In this document: one piece after another, positions 27,201-35,016 of the stretch
Position numbering within the stretch: position 1 is the first letter of the stretch
Layout: every line of letters begins with the position of its first letter
DNA from: Gammaproteobacteria bacterium
GTDB taxonomy: Bacteria; Pseudomonadota; Gammaproteobacteria; DSM-16500
NCBI GenBank assembly: GCA_013288815.1
Contig: JABDBD010000021.1
Location: forward strand, 1-48,827
Direction of reading: 5' to 3'
Length of the DNA stretch: 48,827 nt
Program-made: the position numbers and the translations under genes
The notes under the pieces: model-generated
Seen by the model: the letters and a program-made list of their open reading frames with translations, nothing else
What the model was told of the DNA's origin: nothing
Databases searched by the model: none

Positions 27201-27341
27201 AGATATGAGCAAGCGTTTTCGCATTTGTCATTGCGTCATTATCATGGTGCGATGTTTGCTGTGACAAAAAATAAAAAACATCACAAAGAATGTGCTGCGG
27301 CAACTATACAGCATGCCTGGAAAAATCATCGTTATATTTAG
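24237..27341 (+). CDS. Orphan 1034-aa protein with C-terminal IQ-like motif, candidate effector
   Basis: Family not recognised. The long chain is mainly helical and has an ankyrin-like segment around residues 205-225 (SLLAWACSNGDARTVRFLW). A compact, well-ordered C-terminal region (about 740-1010) contains the blocks SGLADFGDW, NRYQNKLVNYVLCNVLAEYQ and LFLIAGRRGHN, which read like a conserved domain. The last residues, AAATIQHAWKNHRYI (1020-1034), resemble a calmodulin-binding IQ motif (Ile1024-Gln1025, Lys1029) cut short by the stop codon. No signal peptide. No Shine-Dalgarno precedes the ATG, so translation may depend on the upstream gene. A type IV effector acting in a eukaryotic host is the best guess. 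Confidence 0.78.
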   Translation: MPETLLNQIQNQKRKRSLAKLKSHRQSDISFYSAYPEFYGHLTENETIFLAILRINLYAGCKLYLLEEYIEALEYLLDDIRLDAFYKIQPNLWVSHFVEVTLFAAAIQWSHKCLGLLRLSSATECLQEKLFSFFERMLAKNPSLNIGDIPPVFYAAKPCRLIERPDISSIRYASEVNFSLCLVKRLVEKGCHTHIRVENKNFKYKSLLAWACSNGDARTVRFLWNSMDHQTLVDSIEEAIAVTCEEINVYQAAERKINCLEIFEILLAGKVAYPHSSLSGILYGFISMFQSISTAAVEDKLYSLIVLLMGLPINNNDLPSFINLSHFILMHRVEFPQKGLKKIELMDALQKNLFVHPELFAQSGELLNAFLVNHHLHSLYLDVIKENPLLLEKFFAKKICLHENDEDQLFQSYRERVSSRFLNFIEDYQRKDVNSIVPFFMRYAEDIQRYFSKQRIVSIEPLQMVSDMRKFLSLFSDVELIKLLNAAIENPCIAKQLSSLLGALHELEVYDNGLGLDNWSVFSAELVHRMPEPKPSANDESSRVNSINVSNKSALSLSDLKKQGWDFLRFQGRTILLQKAEQAILAVKVQKKSEGIKELEREFQSTIYFSSHADAFKLLSQFPEPISVSEISDLSAWLEEIKNSGVETQDFAAMINLENAKAYLYQLSKECADYFTYLHDTSLSYEKFCQASTTTISDLSRLLGRGFIFSQLADIFHNNEEKSHRQDQGRYLVLANLLLGQSFGSGRLTGWKEAVNYPNVRGSGLADFGDWSTQKNYLASDGPFSKINRYQNKLVNYVLCNVLAEYQYVLFLIAGRRGHNLQQQGKRENKSSEDIFAIWLQLAKQVISNCVMMITTLTTYSELHARNFLSCLIDESRLAKQMQFWMTDDYIPHVKNNMIPASIYPENTKLSVNLEKFRKNTFHLELGCSIDGVHQDLGPVNGQEPLKEANKLFYWMVNIISVAYHMHALTRRNLISILKEKNKPLPVERYEQAFSHLSLRHYHGAMFAVTKNKKHHKECAAATIQHAWKNHRYI

Positions 27342-27403
27342 ATCTGGTGTGGTTAGACAGATTGTATCTGATAATCATCAGAGGGGTGGCTTGAGCTATA
27401 ATT

Positions 27404-30400
27404 TTAGATTCTTTCCATATTATAATGCTCAAATAAATACTCAATCCACAAATTCCCTAGCGCTTCCTGCAACCGATTTTGTACCTGACGCTCCTCGAGA
27501 TTATCAAAATCAATTAATTCTAACGGCTGATCGGGCCAGGAGCAGGCAAATACGGCTTTAGTGCGCTTGCCTGTTTCAGGGTCAATTTGCCATTGCAAAC
27601 ATTGAGCGCAAACGCCTTTCAGCATGCATTGCATTGTGCTATAAACTGATCCAGAAACTTTTGGATCTTTTATTAGAAATTCTTTGAGTGTCGTGCGTCT
27701 TGCTTCTTGAAACTGACGTAAAAATTCGCTGTTACCAACTAAAAATATTCTATCAACATCTGATAGCGGGATAAGTGGATGCAGTTTTTTCGTATCTAAT
27801 TGTCCTTGTGCATAGTGTAACAGTGCTTGGATAGAATCACCGTTGGTAGAGTAGTCTTGAGCTCGTCTCGGTGTAATGATGGAGTTTGATTCTGTAATCC
27901 AAACTACAACGTCTGCAATGCTCTCTATGACATCTTGACAATACACTTCATCAGCATTTTTAAAGTTGCCAACGTAAATCACTTTGTTACCTGCAGCACG
28001 TAAGGCTTTTCCATAACTGCTAAGCAGTGCAATGCTGAGTTGATTTCCAAAAATCAAAATAGTTTCATGCTCATGTGCTATTTTATGACGTATGCCAGTG
28101 GGTCCCATTAATGAGATGGGATCATTGATTTTCAGTGTTGAACATATTTTTGAAGTAGCGCCGTTTTCAATCACGATAAATTTTAATAATGCATTTTCTT
28201 TATCGACATCTGCAGCGATTAGCGCCAATGGTTCCATTTGTAATGTAGTGTGGTCTAATTGTTGTGAAAATGTTTCATAATTTTGTAGTCGATAAAATTG
28301 ACCGGGTTGGAATTTTTTTGCAGCGAGCGGTGCATGAACAAATAACTCAACAACATTGTCAGTGCGCCTAACGATATCTTTGACATGGGTATTAAACAAA
28401 TAACTTATCGTTTTTGAAAAATGTTTATATTCGGCTTCATCACCCGATTGGTTAAGCTTATCTTTAAGTATATCCAAAATTTTTGGATACGTTCTTAACC
28501 CAGAAGCAATGGCTTTGACTACGTTGCCGTGAAATACAGGGTGTGTGTCACCAATCAAGCTAACGCAATGATGTTTTTTTCGATAAGAGGTGAATGGACC
28601 AAAATCTGTTTCTTTGCAGTGAGTAATTCCATGTGGTATGACAAATTCACCGTCTTTGTCTTCATAATGCTGATACTGAAATCCTAGTCGTTTAAATGTG
28701 CCTTTATGCTCAAATTCATAAGCGATATTGGGCTGTGTTCCTGTTGCAACGAAAATGGCACGTGCAGGCAATCTCACTTCTTCAATGCTTGTTTCCCATT
28801 CGTCTTCATTCTTGCGTGTGCGTTTATGACAAACTAATGTTTCGACAAAGCCATGCTGGTTTAATACCGCTGATAAAGGTTCTAATTTTTCAGCGTAATA
28901 AATGCCTTCCTCAAGTGCTTTTTTTAATTCTTCATGGTTGTTAATGTAGGCGGGCGAGTCTTGCATGCTGCGTCGGTAAACAATTGTTACGCCGCCCCAT
29001 TGTCGAATGAGTTTGATAAAGTTGGGTGATCGTTTTTGTTCGCTAGCTAATGCTCGCTCTTGGCGTACTAATTTTCCATGCGCTAAAAATTCTTCTAATG
29101 TTTCAATGGATGATGAATCTAGGTTTTTTCTGACGTGTTCTTCACCGTAGGCTTCAACTAATTTATCGTAACGTAATAATGTTCTTTCAACTTGAGTAAT
29201 GTAATAAGCTTGTACTTCTGTCGCTGTGTCAACACCGGTTAAGCCGCCACCAATAACAACAGCGGGTAGTCGAATTTGAAGATTAGTTAAGCTACTTTTT
29301 TTTGCGGCATTGCCTAGCTGTAACGCCATGAGGAAATCATTTGCTTGCCGCATTCCTGGGGCTAAGCTGCCGGGAATGGCGAGTGCTTTCGGTAAGCCAG
29401 CGCCGACTGCAACTGCGAAATGATCGAATCCCATTTCCCAAGCATCTTCAATGGTAATGGTTCCACCAAATCGTGCAGACCCAAATACTTGAAAATAGGG
29501 TTTTCGTGACAAGCTAATGTAAATCAGTTTTAAAAAATTCTTATCCCAGCGAACTGTGATGCCATATTCTGCAACGCCACCAAACCCAGCCATCAAACGT
29601 TCGTCTAATTCTTCTTTCAAATTTTGAAATTGAAAAATGGGTTCAGTGATTAAATGTGATGGTAACGGTTCTATTTTAAGCCCATCAAAGCCGACAACTG
29701 AAAATCCTTCCAACAGCAAATGATGTGCTAATGTAAATCCTGCGGGACCCATGCCTGCAATCATTATTTTTAAGCCGTTATAAGGCTTCATCGTCCATTG
29801 TTTTTGACGCAGAGGATTCCAGCGTGTTAACAAATCGTAAATTTCAACGCCCCAAGGTAGGTGTAACACATCAGTGAGAACCCTGGTTTCAATTTGTGGA
29901 ACGTTGACAGGATCTTGCTTTTGGTAGATGCACGACTTCATGCAATCATTACAAATGCGATGACCAGTCGCAGGGCACATGGGGTTGTCAACCATGACCA
30001 TGGCTAATGCAGCTAGCGTGTTTCCATCGTGCTTTAGTAAATTCATTTCAGAAATTTTTTCTTCTAGCGGACATCCTGTGAGAATGGTATCTAATGGATT
30101 TTTCTTTAAGCCTTGTGAGGGATCACCTTTTTTGACAGGAAAACCTTTCGAACAAAAATCACCGTCATGGTCGTGACAGTAGATACAATAATTAACTTCA
30201 TCTTGAATTTGCTTAGCATCCATGCGCTGATCAGTTAATTTAAAACCATCTCGATTGCGCAATTGAGATTCTTCGAGAACATGACGATCAAGTTTATCAT
30301 GAGTGACAAAAACAGTTGGAACAAGATTTTCATAATCAATGCGCTCAGGAAGATGAAAGCTACTCCATCCTGCAACCGCTTTTTTCCCATCAGTAGAGGT

Positions 30401-30928
30401 AAGGGCTTGTATGCACCATTGGGTTAATTTTTCAATCTCAACAGCGAAGTCATCGAGATGGTTGACATAGTGATTTCCTAGTAGTGCAATACTTAATTCT
30501 TTATCGTCAGCTTTGAGTGGTGATTTTCGTAACTCATTTTCTAACCAGTCGTTTAATTCATGAAAAGCAGGTAAATGTTCAGTGTTCTGTAGTTGTTTTT
30601 TTGCTTTTCGTAACACAAAATATTTTTTAAAAATAGAAATAGGATTGTTAGAAACCGTTTTAATTTGGGTAATCGCTGCTGCTTCTTGAATGCCGAATAA
30701 ATCAATTAAAAAATTTTCTAATGGTAGGGCACAAGCCAGCAATAACTCACTAATCGCTAATGCAGTAAAATTTTTTGAACCGGCGCGATAGGATAAGAGG
30801 TCAGTGTATAAATCGTGATTTGTCGTTTGTAATTCAGTTAAAAATGCTTGATCTAAACGCTGTAAGCCTGTTGCATGAAATAATTCAGCAAAGTTAAACC
30901 CTTTTAATTTTAATGTGGGATTCGTCAT
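27404..30928 (-). CDS. Giant GltD-like / PyrK-like flavin iron-sulfur oxidoreductase (1174 aa)
   Basis: A fusion of electron-transfer modules. The N-terminal 240 residues are helical and unassigned. A cysteine region follows: Cys248, 251, 259, 286, and then Cys318, 326, 329, 333 in a GltD-like iron-sulfur motif (RICNDCMKSCIYQKQDPVN). Next comes a pyridine-nucleotide-disulfide oxidoreductase fold with FAD-binding IAGMGPAGF (390-398) and NAD(P)-binding VIGGGLTGVDTA (558-569). The last 330 residues resemble ferredoxin-reductase/PyrK subunits and end with the 2Fe-2S motif Cys1101, 1107, 1110, 1129. It probably moves electrons between NAD(P)H, flavin and iron-sulfur centres; the acceptor is unknown. 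The neighbouring genes are unrelated. No good Shine-Dalgarno at ATG 30928. Confidence 0.82.
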   Translation of the reverse strand: MTNPTLKLKGFNFAELFHATGLQRLDQAFLTELQTTNHDLYTDLLSYRAGSKNFTALAISELLLACALPLENFLIDLFGIQEAAAITQIKTVSNNPISIFKKYFVLRKAKKQLQNTEHLPAFHELNDWLENELRKSPLKADDKELSIALLGNHYVNHLDDFAVEIEKLTQWCIQALTSTDGKKAVAGWSSFHLPERIDYENLVPTVFVTHDKLDRHVLEESQLRNRDGFKLTDQRMDAKQIQDEVNYCIYCHDHDGDFCSKGFPVKKGDPSQGLKKNPLDTILTGCPLEEKISEMNLLKHDGNTLAALAMVMVDNPMCPATGHRICNDCMKSCIYQKQDPVNVPQIETRVLTDVLHLPWGVEIYDLLTRWNPLRQKQWTMKPYNGLKIMIAGMGPAGFTLAHHLLLEGFSVVGFDGLKIEPLPSHLITEPIFQFQNLKEELDERLMAGFGGVAEYGITVRWDKNFLKLIYISLSRKPYFQVFGSARFGGTITIEDAWEMGFDHFAVAVGAGLPKALAIPGSLAPGMRQANDFLMALQLGNAAKKSSLTNLQIRLPAVVIGGGLTGVDTATEVQAYYITQVERTLLRYDKLVEAYGEEHVRKNLDSSSIETLEEFLAHGKLVRQERALASEQKRSPNFIKLIRQWGGVTIVYRRSMQDSPAYINNHEELKKALEEGIYYAEKLEPLSAVLNQHGFVETLVCHKRTRKNEDEWETSIEEVRLPARAIFVATGTQPNIAYEFEHKGTFKRLGFQYQHYEDKDGEFVIPHGITHCKETDFGPFTSYRKKHHCVSLIGDTHPVFHGNVVKAIASGLRTYPKILDILKDKLNQSGDEAEYKHFSKTISYLFNTHVKDIVRRTDNVVELFVHAPLAAKKFQPGQFYRLQNYETFSQQLDHTTLQMEPLALIAADVDKENALLKFIVIENGATSKICSTLKINDPISLMGPTGIRHKIAHEHETILIFGNQLSIALLSSYGKALRAAGNKVIYVGNFKNADEVYCQDVIESIADVVVWITESNSIITPRRAQDYSTNGDSIQALLHYAQGQLDTKKLHPLIPLSDVDRIFLVGNSEFLRQFQEARRTTLKEFLIKDPKVSGSVYSTMQCMLKGVCAQCLQWQIDPETGKRTKAVFACSWPDQPLELIDFDNLEERQVQNRLQEALGNLWIEYLFEHYNMERI

Positions 30929-31013
30929 GGGAATAATATCAAATGATTTTTAAGTATATGATAACAGGTGTCTTTGCTTTTCGTAACTTATAAACAAGTG
31001 TTGTTGAGTTTTC

Positions 31014-31121
31014 CCTTCTCCCCTTGTGGGAGAAGGTGCCCGGAGGGCGGATGAGGGGTGCTTTGGACGTAGGCACCCCTCACCCGCCGCTACGCGTCGA
31101 CCTCTCCCACAGGGGGAGAGG
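31014..31121. repeat. Three-hairpin palindromic repeat (REP/BIME-like), 108 bp
   Basis: Left hairpin: CCTTCTCCC (31014-31022) with GGGAGAAGG (31028-31036). Central stem: 31046-31061 with 31073-31088, about 16 bp with one mismatch, containing TGAGGGGTGC/GCACCCCTCA. Right hairpin: CCTCTCCC (31101-31108) with GGGAGAGG (31114-31121). The outer hairpins are related to each other, making the whole element near-palindromic. It is much richer in GC than its surroundings, which points to a dispersed repeat family. Confidence 0.75.
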
Positions 31122-31181
31122 TATCAAAACATTACAAGCCTATATTTTGCTCACTTTACACCCAAAAGAATCCCAAATGAC

Positions 31182-31210
31182 TTGACAAGCACATCACCTA
31201 GCGTTTAACT
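31182..31210 (+). promoter_or_regulatory. Sigma-70 promoter of the small periplasmic protein
   Basis: Perfect -35 TTGACA (31182-31187), 17-bp spacer, then a weak -10 TTAACT (31205-31210), 30 bp before the ATG at 31241, which has AGAGGGA as ribosome binding site. Confidence 0.4.
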
Positions 31211-31240
31211 CTGCTTTCACTAAAATTAGAGGGACTTATT

Positions 31241-31690
31241 ATGAAATTAAACACATTCATTTTTCTAGGATTATTAGTTATTGCCAGTGCTGCAGAAGCC
31301 AATATTTCAATCAAGCTTCCTTATTCAGCGAATGGTGATGCGTGTGCAAACCTCCCAGGCGTTTGGTCGGGTGGTGGAAAAGTCAAGGCGGGTGGGATTA
31401 TCGAATGCCATTATAGTGGGAAGGCAAAAATAACTCATGTTAATTCAGGTAGTTATGATATGGATGTGACATTACACAAAGATAGTGGAATTTGCCCAGA
31501 TAATGAAGAAGTAAAGCTGCCAGGAAGTTGCTCTAATGGTGTCTTAACTTTAGACACGTCTTCGGCAAAGCTGAAAGGTAACTTAAATGATGCTGGTACG
31601 GTTGTTGATTTGAATGGAACAGTCACTTTTTCTATTGCCGGGTTGCCAGTGGTTGCTGATGTTGATGATATGCGTTTGCAAAAAGAATAA
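31241..31690 (+). CDS. Small periplasmic protein of unknown function (149 aa)
   Basis: Not recognised. Clear Sec signal peptide (MKLNTFIFLGLLVIASAAEA, cleavage after residue 20). The mature 129 residues contain exactly four cysteines (35, 56, 85, 97), enough for two disulfides, and alternating short strands with many Gly, Asn, Asp and Thr, as in a small beta-barrel or beta-sandwich (THVNSGSYDMDVTLH; GTVVDLNGTVTFSIAG). Ribosome binding site AGAGGGA. Separate from htpG by 70 bp carrying a heat-shock promoter, so not necessarily co-regulated. Confidence 0.78.
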   Translation: MKLNTFIFLGLLVIASAAEANISIKLPYSANGDACANLPGVWSGGGKVKAGGIIECHYSGKAKITHVNSGSYDMDVTLHKDSGICPDNEEVKLPGSCSNGVLTLDTSSAKLKGNLNDAGTVVDLNGTVTFSIAGLPVVADVDDMRLQKE

Positions 31691-31694
31691 GCCA

Positions 31695-31722
31695 GTTGAA
31701 TATTTTCATTCTGGCCCCATAT
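31695..31722 (+). promoter_or_regulatory. Sigma-32 (heat-shock) promoter of htpG
   Basis: GTTGAAT (31695-31701), 13-bp spacer, CCCCATAT (31715-31722). This fits the RpoH consensus CTTGAAA-N(11-16)-CCCCATnT closely and lies 38 bp before the htpG start, where such a promoter is expected. Confidence 0.75.
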
Positions 31723-31760
31723 TAACCTCACTGTACTTTATTGAATAGGAATATAGTGAT

Positions 31761-33692
31761 ATGACAGCACATGCCCAGCAAGAAACCCTAAGCTTCCAAG
31801 CAGAGGTAAAGCAATTATTAAATATTGTGGTTCACTCGCTTTATAGTAATAAAGAGATTTTCTTACGCGAGCTAATTTCTAATGCATCCGATGCTTCAGA
31901 TAAGTTACGCTTTGAAGGATTAACTGATTCTGCCCTGTATGAATCAGATCCTGACTTAAAAATTAAAGTCAGCTTTAACGAAAAAGATCGCACTATTACC
32001 ATTAGCGATAATGGCATTGGAATGAGTCGCGAAGAAGTTGTCGATAATTTAGGAACGATTGCAAAATCAGGCACTCGGGAATTTCTTGCGCGCTTAAGTG
32101 GCGATCAAAAGAAAGATGCGCACTTGATTGGTCAATTTGGCGTAGGATTTTATTCTGCATTTGTTGTTGCTGATAAAGTTACTGTTATCACACGTAGAGC
32201 AGGATTAACTTCAGATCATGGTGTTAAATGGGAGTCAAATGGCGAAGGTGCTTATACAATAGAAAACGTAGAAAAGAAATCACGTGGAACAGATATCATT
32301 TTACATTTACGTGAAGGTGAAGATGAATTTTTAAATGATTGGCGATTACGAACGATTATTAAAAAATATTCGGATCACATTAGCTTACCCATCATGATGC
32401 ATAAGCTGCCTGATCCCGAGAAAAAAGATGAAGCAAGTAAAACACTTGAATGGGAAGCAGTGAATGATGCAACTGCATTATGGACGCTCCCAAAAAGTCA
32501 AATCACTGATGAACAATATAAAGAAACTTACAAACACATTGCGCATGATTTTGAGGCACCGTTAGCCTGGTCGCATAACAAAGTCGAGGGTGGAAATTTA
32601 GATTACATCAGTCTGCTTTATATTCCTGCGCAAGCACCGTTTGATTTGTGGAATCGTGAACGTCAACATGGCTTGAAATTGTATGTTCAACGTGTGTTTA
32701 TCATGGATCAAGTTGAGCAGTTCATGCCGAATTATTTGCGATTCATCAGGGGTATAGTGGACACAAATGCATTACCACTCAATATTTCTCGAGAAATTTT
32801 GCAAGATAACCCAACAATGACAAAATTGCGCGCAGCGTTAGTGAAGCGTGTTTTAGAACTGTTAGAAAAGACTGCGAAAGATGAGCCAGAAAAATATTCA
32901 AAATTTTGGGAACAATTCGGTAATGTGTTGAAAGAAGGTCCCGCTGAGGATTTTGCGAACCGCACTAAAGTTGCAAAACTATTGCGTTTTGCATCAACCC
33001 ATACTGATTCTGTTCTTCAGAATGTCTCTTTAGATGACTACATCGCACGCATGAAGCCTGAACAGAAGAAAATATACTATGTGACTGCAGAATCATTCTC
33101 AGCAGCAAAATCCAGTCCACATTTAGAAATTTTCCGTAAGAATAATATTGAAGTCTTGTTATTATCCGACCGTATTGATGAGTGGTTTGTTAATCATTTA
33201 AATGAGTATGAGGGTAAAACATTACAATCAGTCGCAAAAGGCGATTTAAATTTAGATGAAATTACGACTTCTGAAAATGCTGCTAATAAAGAAGAGCAAA
33301 AGAAAGCTGAAGAAAAAGCTAAACAAGATTTTGATTCAGTTATTAAACAGGTAAAGACTATTTTAGGTGATCAAGTAAAAGATGTAAGGCTATCTCATCG
33401 TTTAACAAATTCGCCGGCTTGTTTGGTGGCGGATGACAATGACATGGGACTGCAATTACAACGTCTGCTAAAAGCTGCAGGGCAAGAAGTTGCAGAAATT
33501 AAGCCTATTTTTGAGTTAAATCCTGATAACCAGTTAGTTCGAAATCTCAGATCGGAAGCAGACGATGAGCGCTTCAAGGAGTTGACTCATATTCTGTTTG
33601 ATCAAGCGATCTTAACAGAGGGGGGGCAATTGAAAGATCCTGCAGCTTATGTTCAACGAATCAATAAATTTTTGTTGGAGTTGGGTGGCTGA
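31761..33692 (+). CDS. htpG: Chaperone protein HtpG (Hsp90)
   Basis: Cytosolic ATP-dependent dimeric chaperone. The 643-aa protein is full length with the GHKL ATP-binding domain at the N-terminus: [23 protein letters not shown] and [11 protein letters not shown]. The middle domain carries the LPLNISRE block (here [12 protein letters not shown]), and the C-terminal dimerisation domain is complete. The linker (about 500-520) is charged, with many Lys and Glu. A sigma-32 promoter lies directly upstream, as in E. coli. A 28-bp palindrome follows the stop codon. Confidence 0.97.
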   Translation: MTAHAQQETLSFQAEVKQLLNIVVHSLYSNKEIFLRELISNASDASDKLRFEGLTDSALYESDPDLKIKVSFNEKDRTITISDNGIGMSREEVVDNLGTIAKSGTREFLARLSGDQKKDAHLIGQFGVGFYSAFVVADKVTVITRRAGLTSDHGVKWESNGEGAYTIENVEKKSRGTDIILHLREGEDEFLNDWRLRTIIKKYSDHISLPIMMHKLPDPEKKDEASKTLEWEAVNDATALWTLPKSQITDEQYKETYKHIAHDFEAPLAWSHNKVEGGNLDYISLLYIPAQAPFDLWNRERQHGLKLYVQRVFIMDQVEQFMPNYLRFIRGIVDTNALPLNISREILQDNPTMTKLRAALVKRVLELLEKTAKDEPEKYSKFWEQFGNVLKEGPAEDFANRTKVAKLLRFASTHTDSVLQNVSLDDYIARMKPEQKKIYYVTAESFSAAKSSPHLEIFRKNNIEVLLLSDRIDEWFVNHLNEYEGKTLQSVAKGDLNLDEITTSENAANKEEQKKAEEKAKQDFDSVIKQVKTILGDQVKDVRLSHRLTNSPACLVADDNDMGLQLQRLLKAAGQEVAEIKPIFELNPDNQLVRNLRSEADDERFKELTHILFDQAILTEGGQLKDPAAYVQRINKFLLELGG

Positions 33693-33710
33693 TCGATAAA
33701 GCTATTCACT

Positions 33711-33738
33711 TGAAATCCCCACAGCTGTGGGGATTTCA
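33711..33738. terminator. Perfect 28-bp palindrome after htpG
   Basis: Two 14-bp arms meet without a spacer (left arm TGAAATCCCCACAG). In RNA this gives a stem of about 12 bp with a tight loop, 18 bp after the htpG stop and 29 bp before ald. No T-run on either side, so a factor-assisted or mRNA-stabilising role, or a protein-binding site, is possible instead of simple intrinsic termination. Confidence 0.5.
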
Positions 33739-33766
33739 GTAATCATAATAAAACACGGAGAAAGTT

Positions 33767-34882
33767 ATGTTAATCGGTGTTCCCTCAGAAATAAAAAACA
33801 ATGAATATCGTGTAGGTTTAGTGCCTAGCAGTGTACGAGAGTTAGTTGCGAATGGACACCAAGTATTAGTGCAGCATAATGCTGGCGCAAAAATTGGATT
33901 TGACGATTATAGTTATGAGCTGGCTGGAGCCTCAATTGGTGAATCAGCAGAAGATATTTTTCGTGTTGCTGACATGATTGTTAAGGTTAAAGAGCCACAG
34001 CTCAGTGAGTGTCATCTTTTACGTGAAAATCAAGTTTTATTTACCTATTTACATTTAGCTCCTGATCCAGAGCAAGCAGCATTACTACAAAAATCTGGTT
34101 GTATTGCAATTGCTTATGAGACGGTCACAGATAAAAATGGTGGATTACCATTGCTCGCGCCTATGAGTGAAGTTGCAGGTCGTATGGCAATTCAAGCAGG
34201 TGCTACGAGTTTAGAGATTTCAAAAGGTGGTAGCGGTATTTTATTAGGAGGTGTCCCCGGTGTTGCTCCTGCAAATGTCGTCGTTATTGGCGGTGGAGTT
34301 GTTGGGACTAACTCAGTTCGTGTTGCGATGGGCATGGGCGCAAAAGTAACGGTTATCGATAAGTCTTTAGAACGCTTATACCATTTAGATCTTCAGTTCG
34401 GATCAAAAATCTGCACGATTTATTCTACGACAGACTCGATCGAACGTTATGTTGAAACGGCAGATTTAGTTGTTGGTGCTGTATTGGTTCCAGGTGGTGC
34501 CGCACCGCGCCTAGTGACACGCGAAATGTTAAAACGAATGCGTCCTGGATCAGTCGTCGTGGATGTTTCAATTGACCAAGGCGGATGTTTTGAATCGAGC
34601 CGTCCTACAACTCATAAAGATCCAACGTATGTTGAAGAAGATGTGGTTCATTACTGCGTTTCAAACATGCCGGGTGCTGTTCCACGCACATCAACTTTTG
34701 CATTAAATAATGCAACCTTGCCATTTATCTTGGCATTAGCAAATTTTGGTTACAAGCAAGCAATGCGTTTAGATTCTCATTTACTGAATGGCTTGAATGT
34801 GTGTAAAGGACATTTGACGCATAAAGCAGTTGCATCAGCATTGCGAAAAGAATATATCCCTGCTGATGTAATTATTAAATAG
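33767..34882 (+). CDS. ald: Alanine dehydrogenase
   Basis: Reversible NAD-dependent oxidation of L-alanine to pyruvate plus ammonia, in the cytoplasm. The 371-aa protein matches the family along its length: start MLIGVPSEIKNNEYRVGLVP, substrate-site lysine in ADMIVKVKEPQ, NAD-binding VVIGGGVVGTNSVRVAMGMG (about 170-190) and the late block HYCVSNMPGAVPRTST. Good ribosome binding site (CGGAGAAAG). Would let the bacterium burn alanine as a carbon and energy source, in keeping with the aminopeptidase downstream and the threonine-breakdown operon at 42-45 kb. Confidence 0.96.
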   Translation: MLIGVPSEIKNNEYRVGLVPSSVRELVANGHQVLVQHNAGAKIGFDDYSYELAGASIGESAEDIFRVADMIVKVKEPQLSECHLLRENQVLFTYLHLAPDPEQAALLQKSGCIAIAYETVTDKNGGLPLLAPMSEVAGRMAIQAGATSLEISKGGSGILLGGVPGVAPANVVVIGGGVVGTNSVRVAMGMGAKVTVIDKSLERLYHLDLQFGSKICTIYSTTDSIERYVETADLVVGAVLVPGGAAPRLVTREMLKRMRPGSVVVDVSIDQGGCFESSRPTTHKDPTYVEEDVVHYCVSNMPGAVPRTSTFALNNATLPFILALANFGYKQAMRLDSHLLNGLNVCKGHLTHKAVASALRKEYIPADVIIK

Positions 34883-35016
34883 TTACTAAATAGATCTCTC
34901 TCTTTGACAAACATAAGTATATACACAAGTGCTTCAATTCTAAAATACTGTCATGACACATTGGCAGGTGTGTAGATGCTAATGTTTCAAAGGGGGAGAA
35001 CCTAAAGGAAGAGACC

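Larger units (their letters stand above)
30929..31240. other. 312-bp intergenic region with repeat and promoter
   Basis: The first 85 bp hold upstream sequence of the minus-strand oxidoreductase gene. A GC-rich three-hairpin repeat occupies 31014-31121. The remainder contains a promoter for the small periplasmic protein (31182-31210). No gene is supported; the GC-rich repeat stands out clearly against the AT-rich surroundings. Confidence 0.6.

Noticed and set aside
27292-27561. 89-codon open frame past the 1034-aa gene
   Set aside because: It overlaps the 3' ends of two convergent real genes in another frame and has no ribosome binding site.
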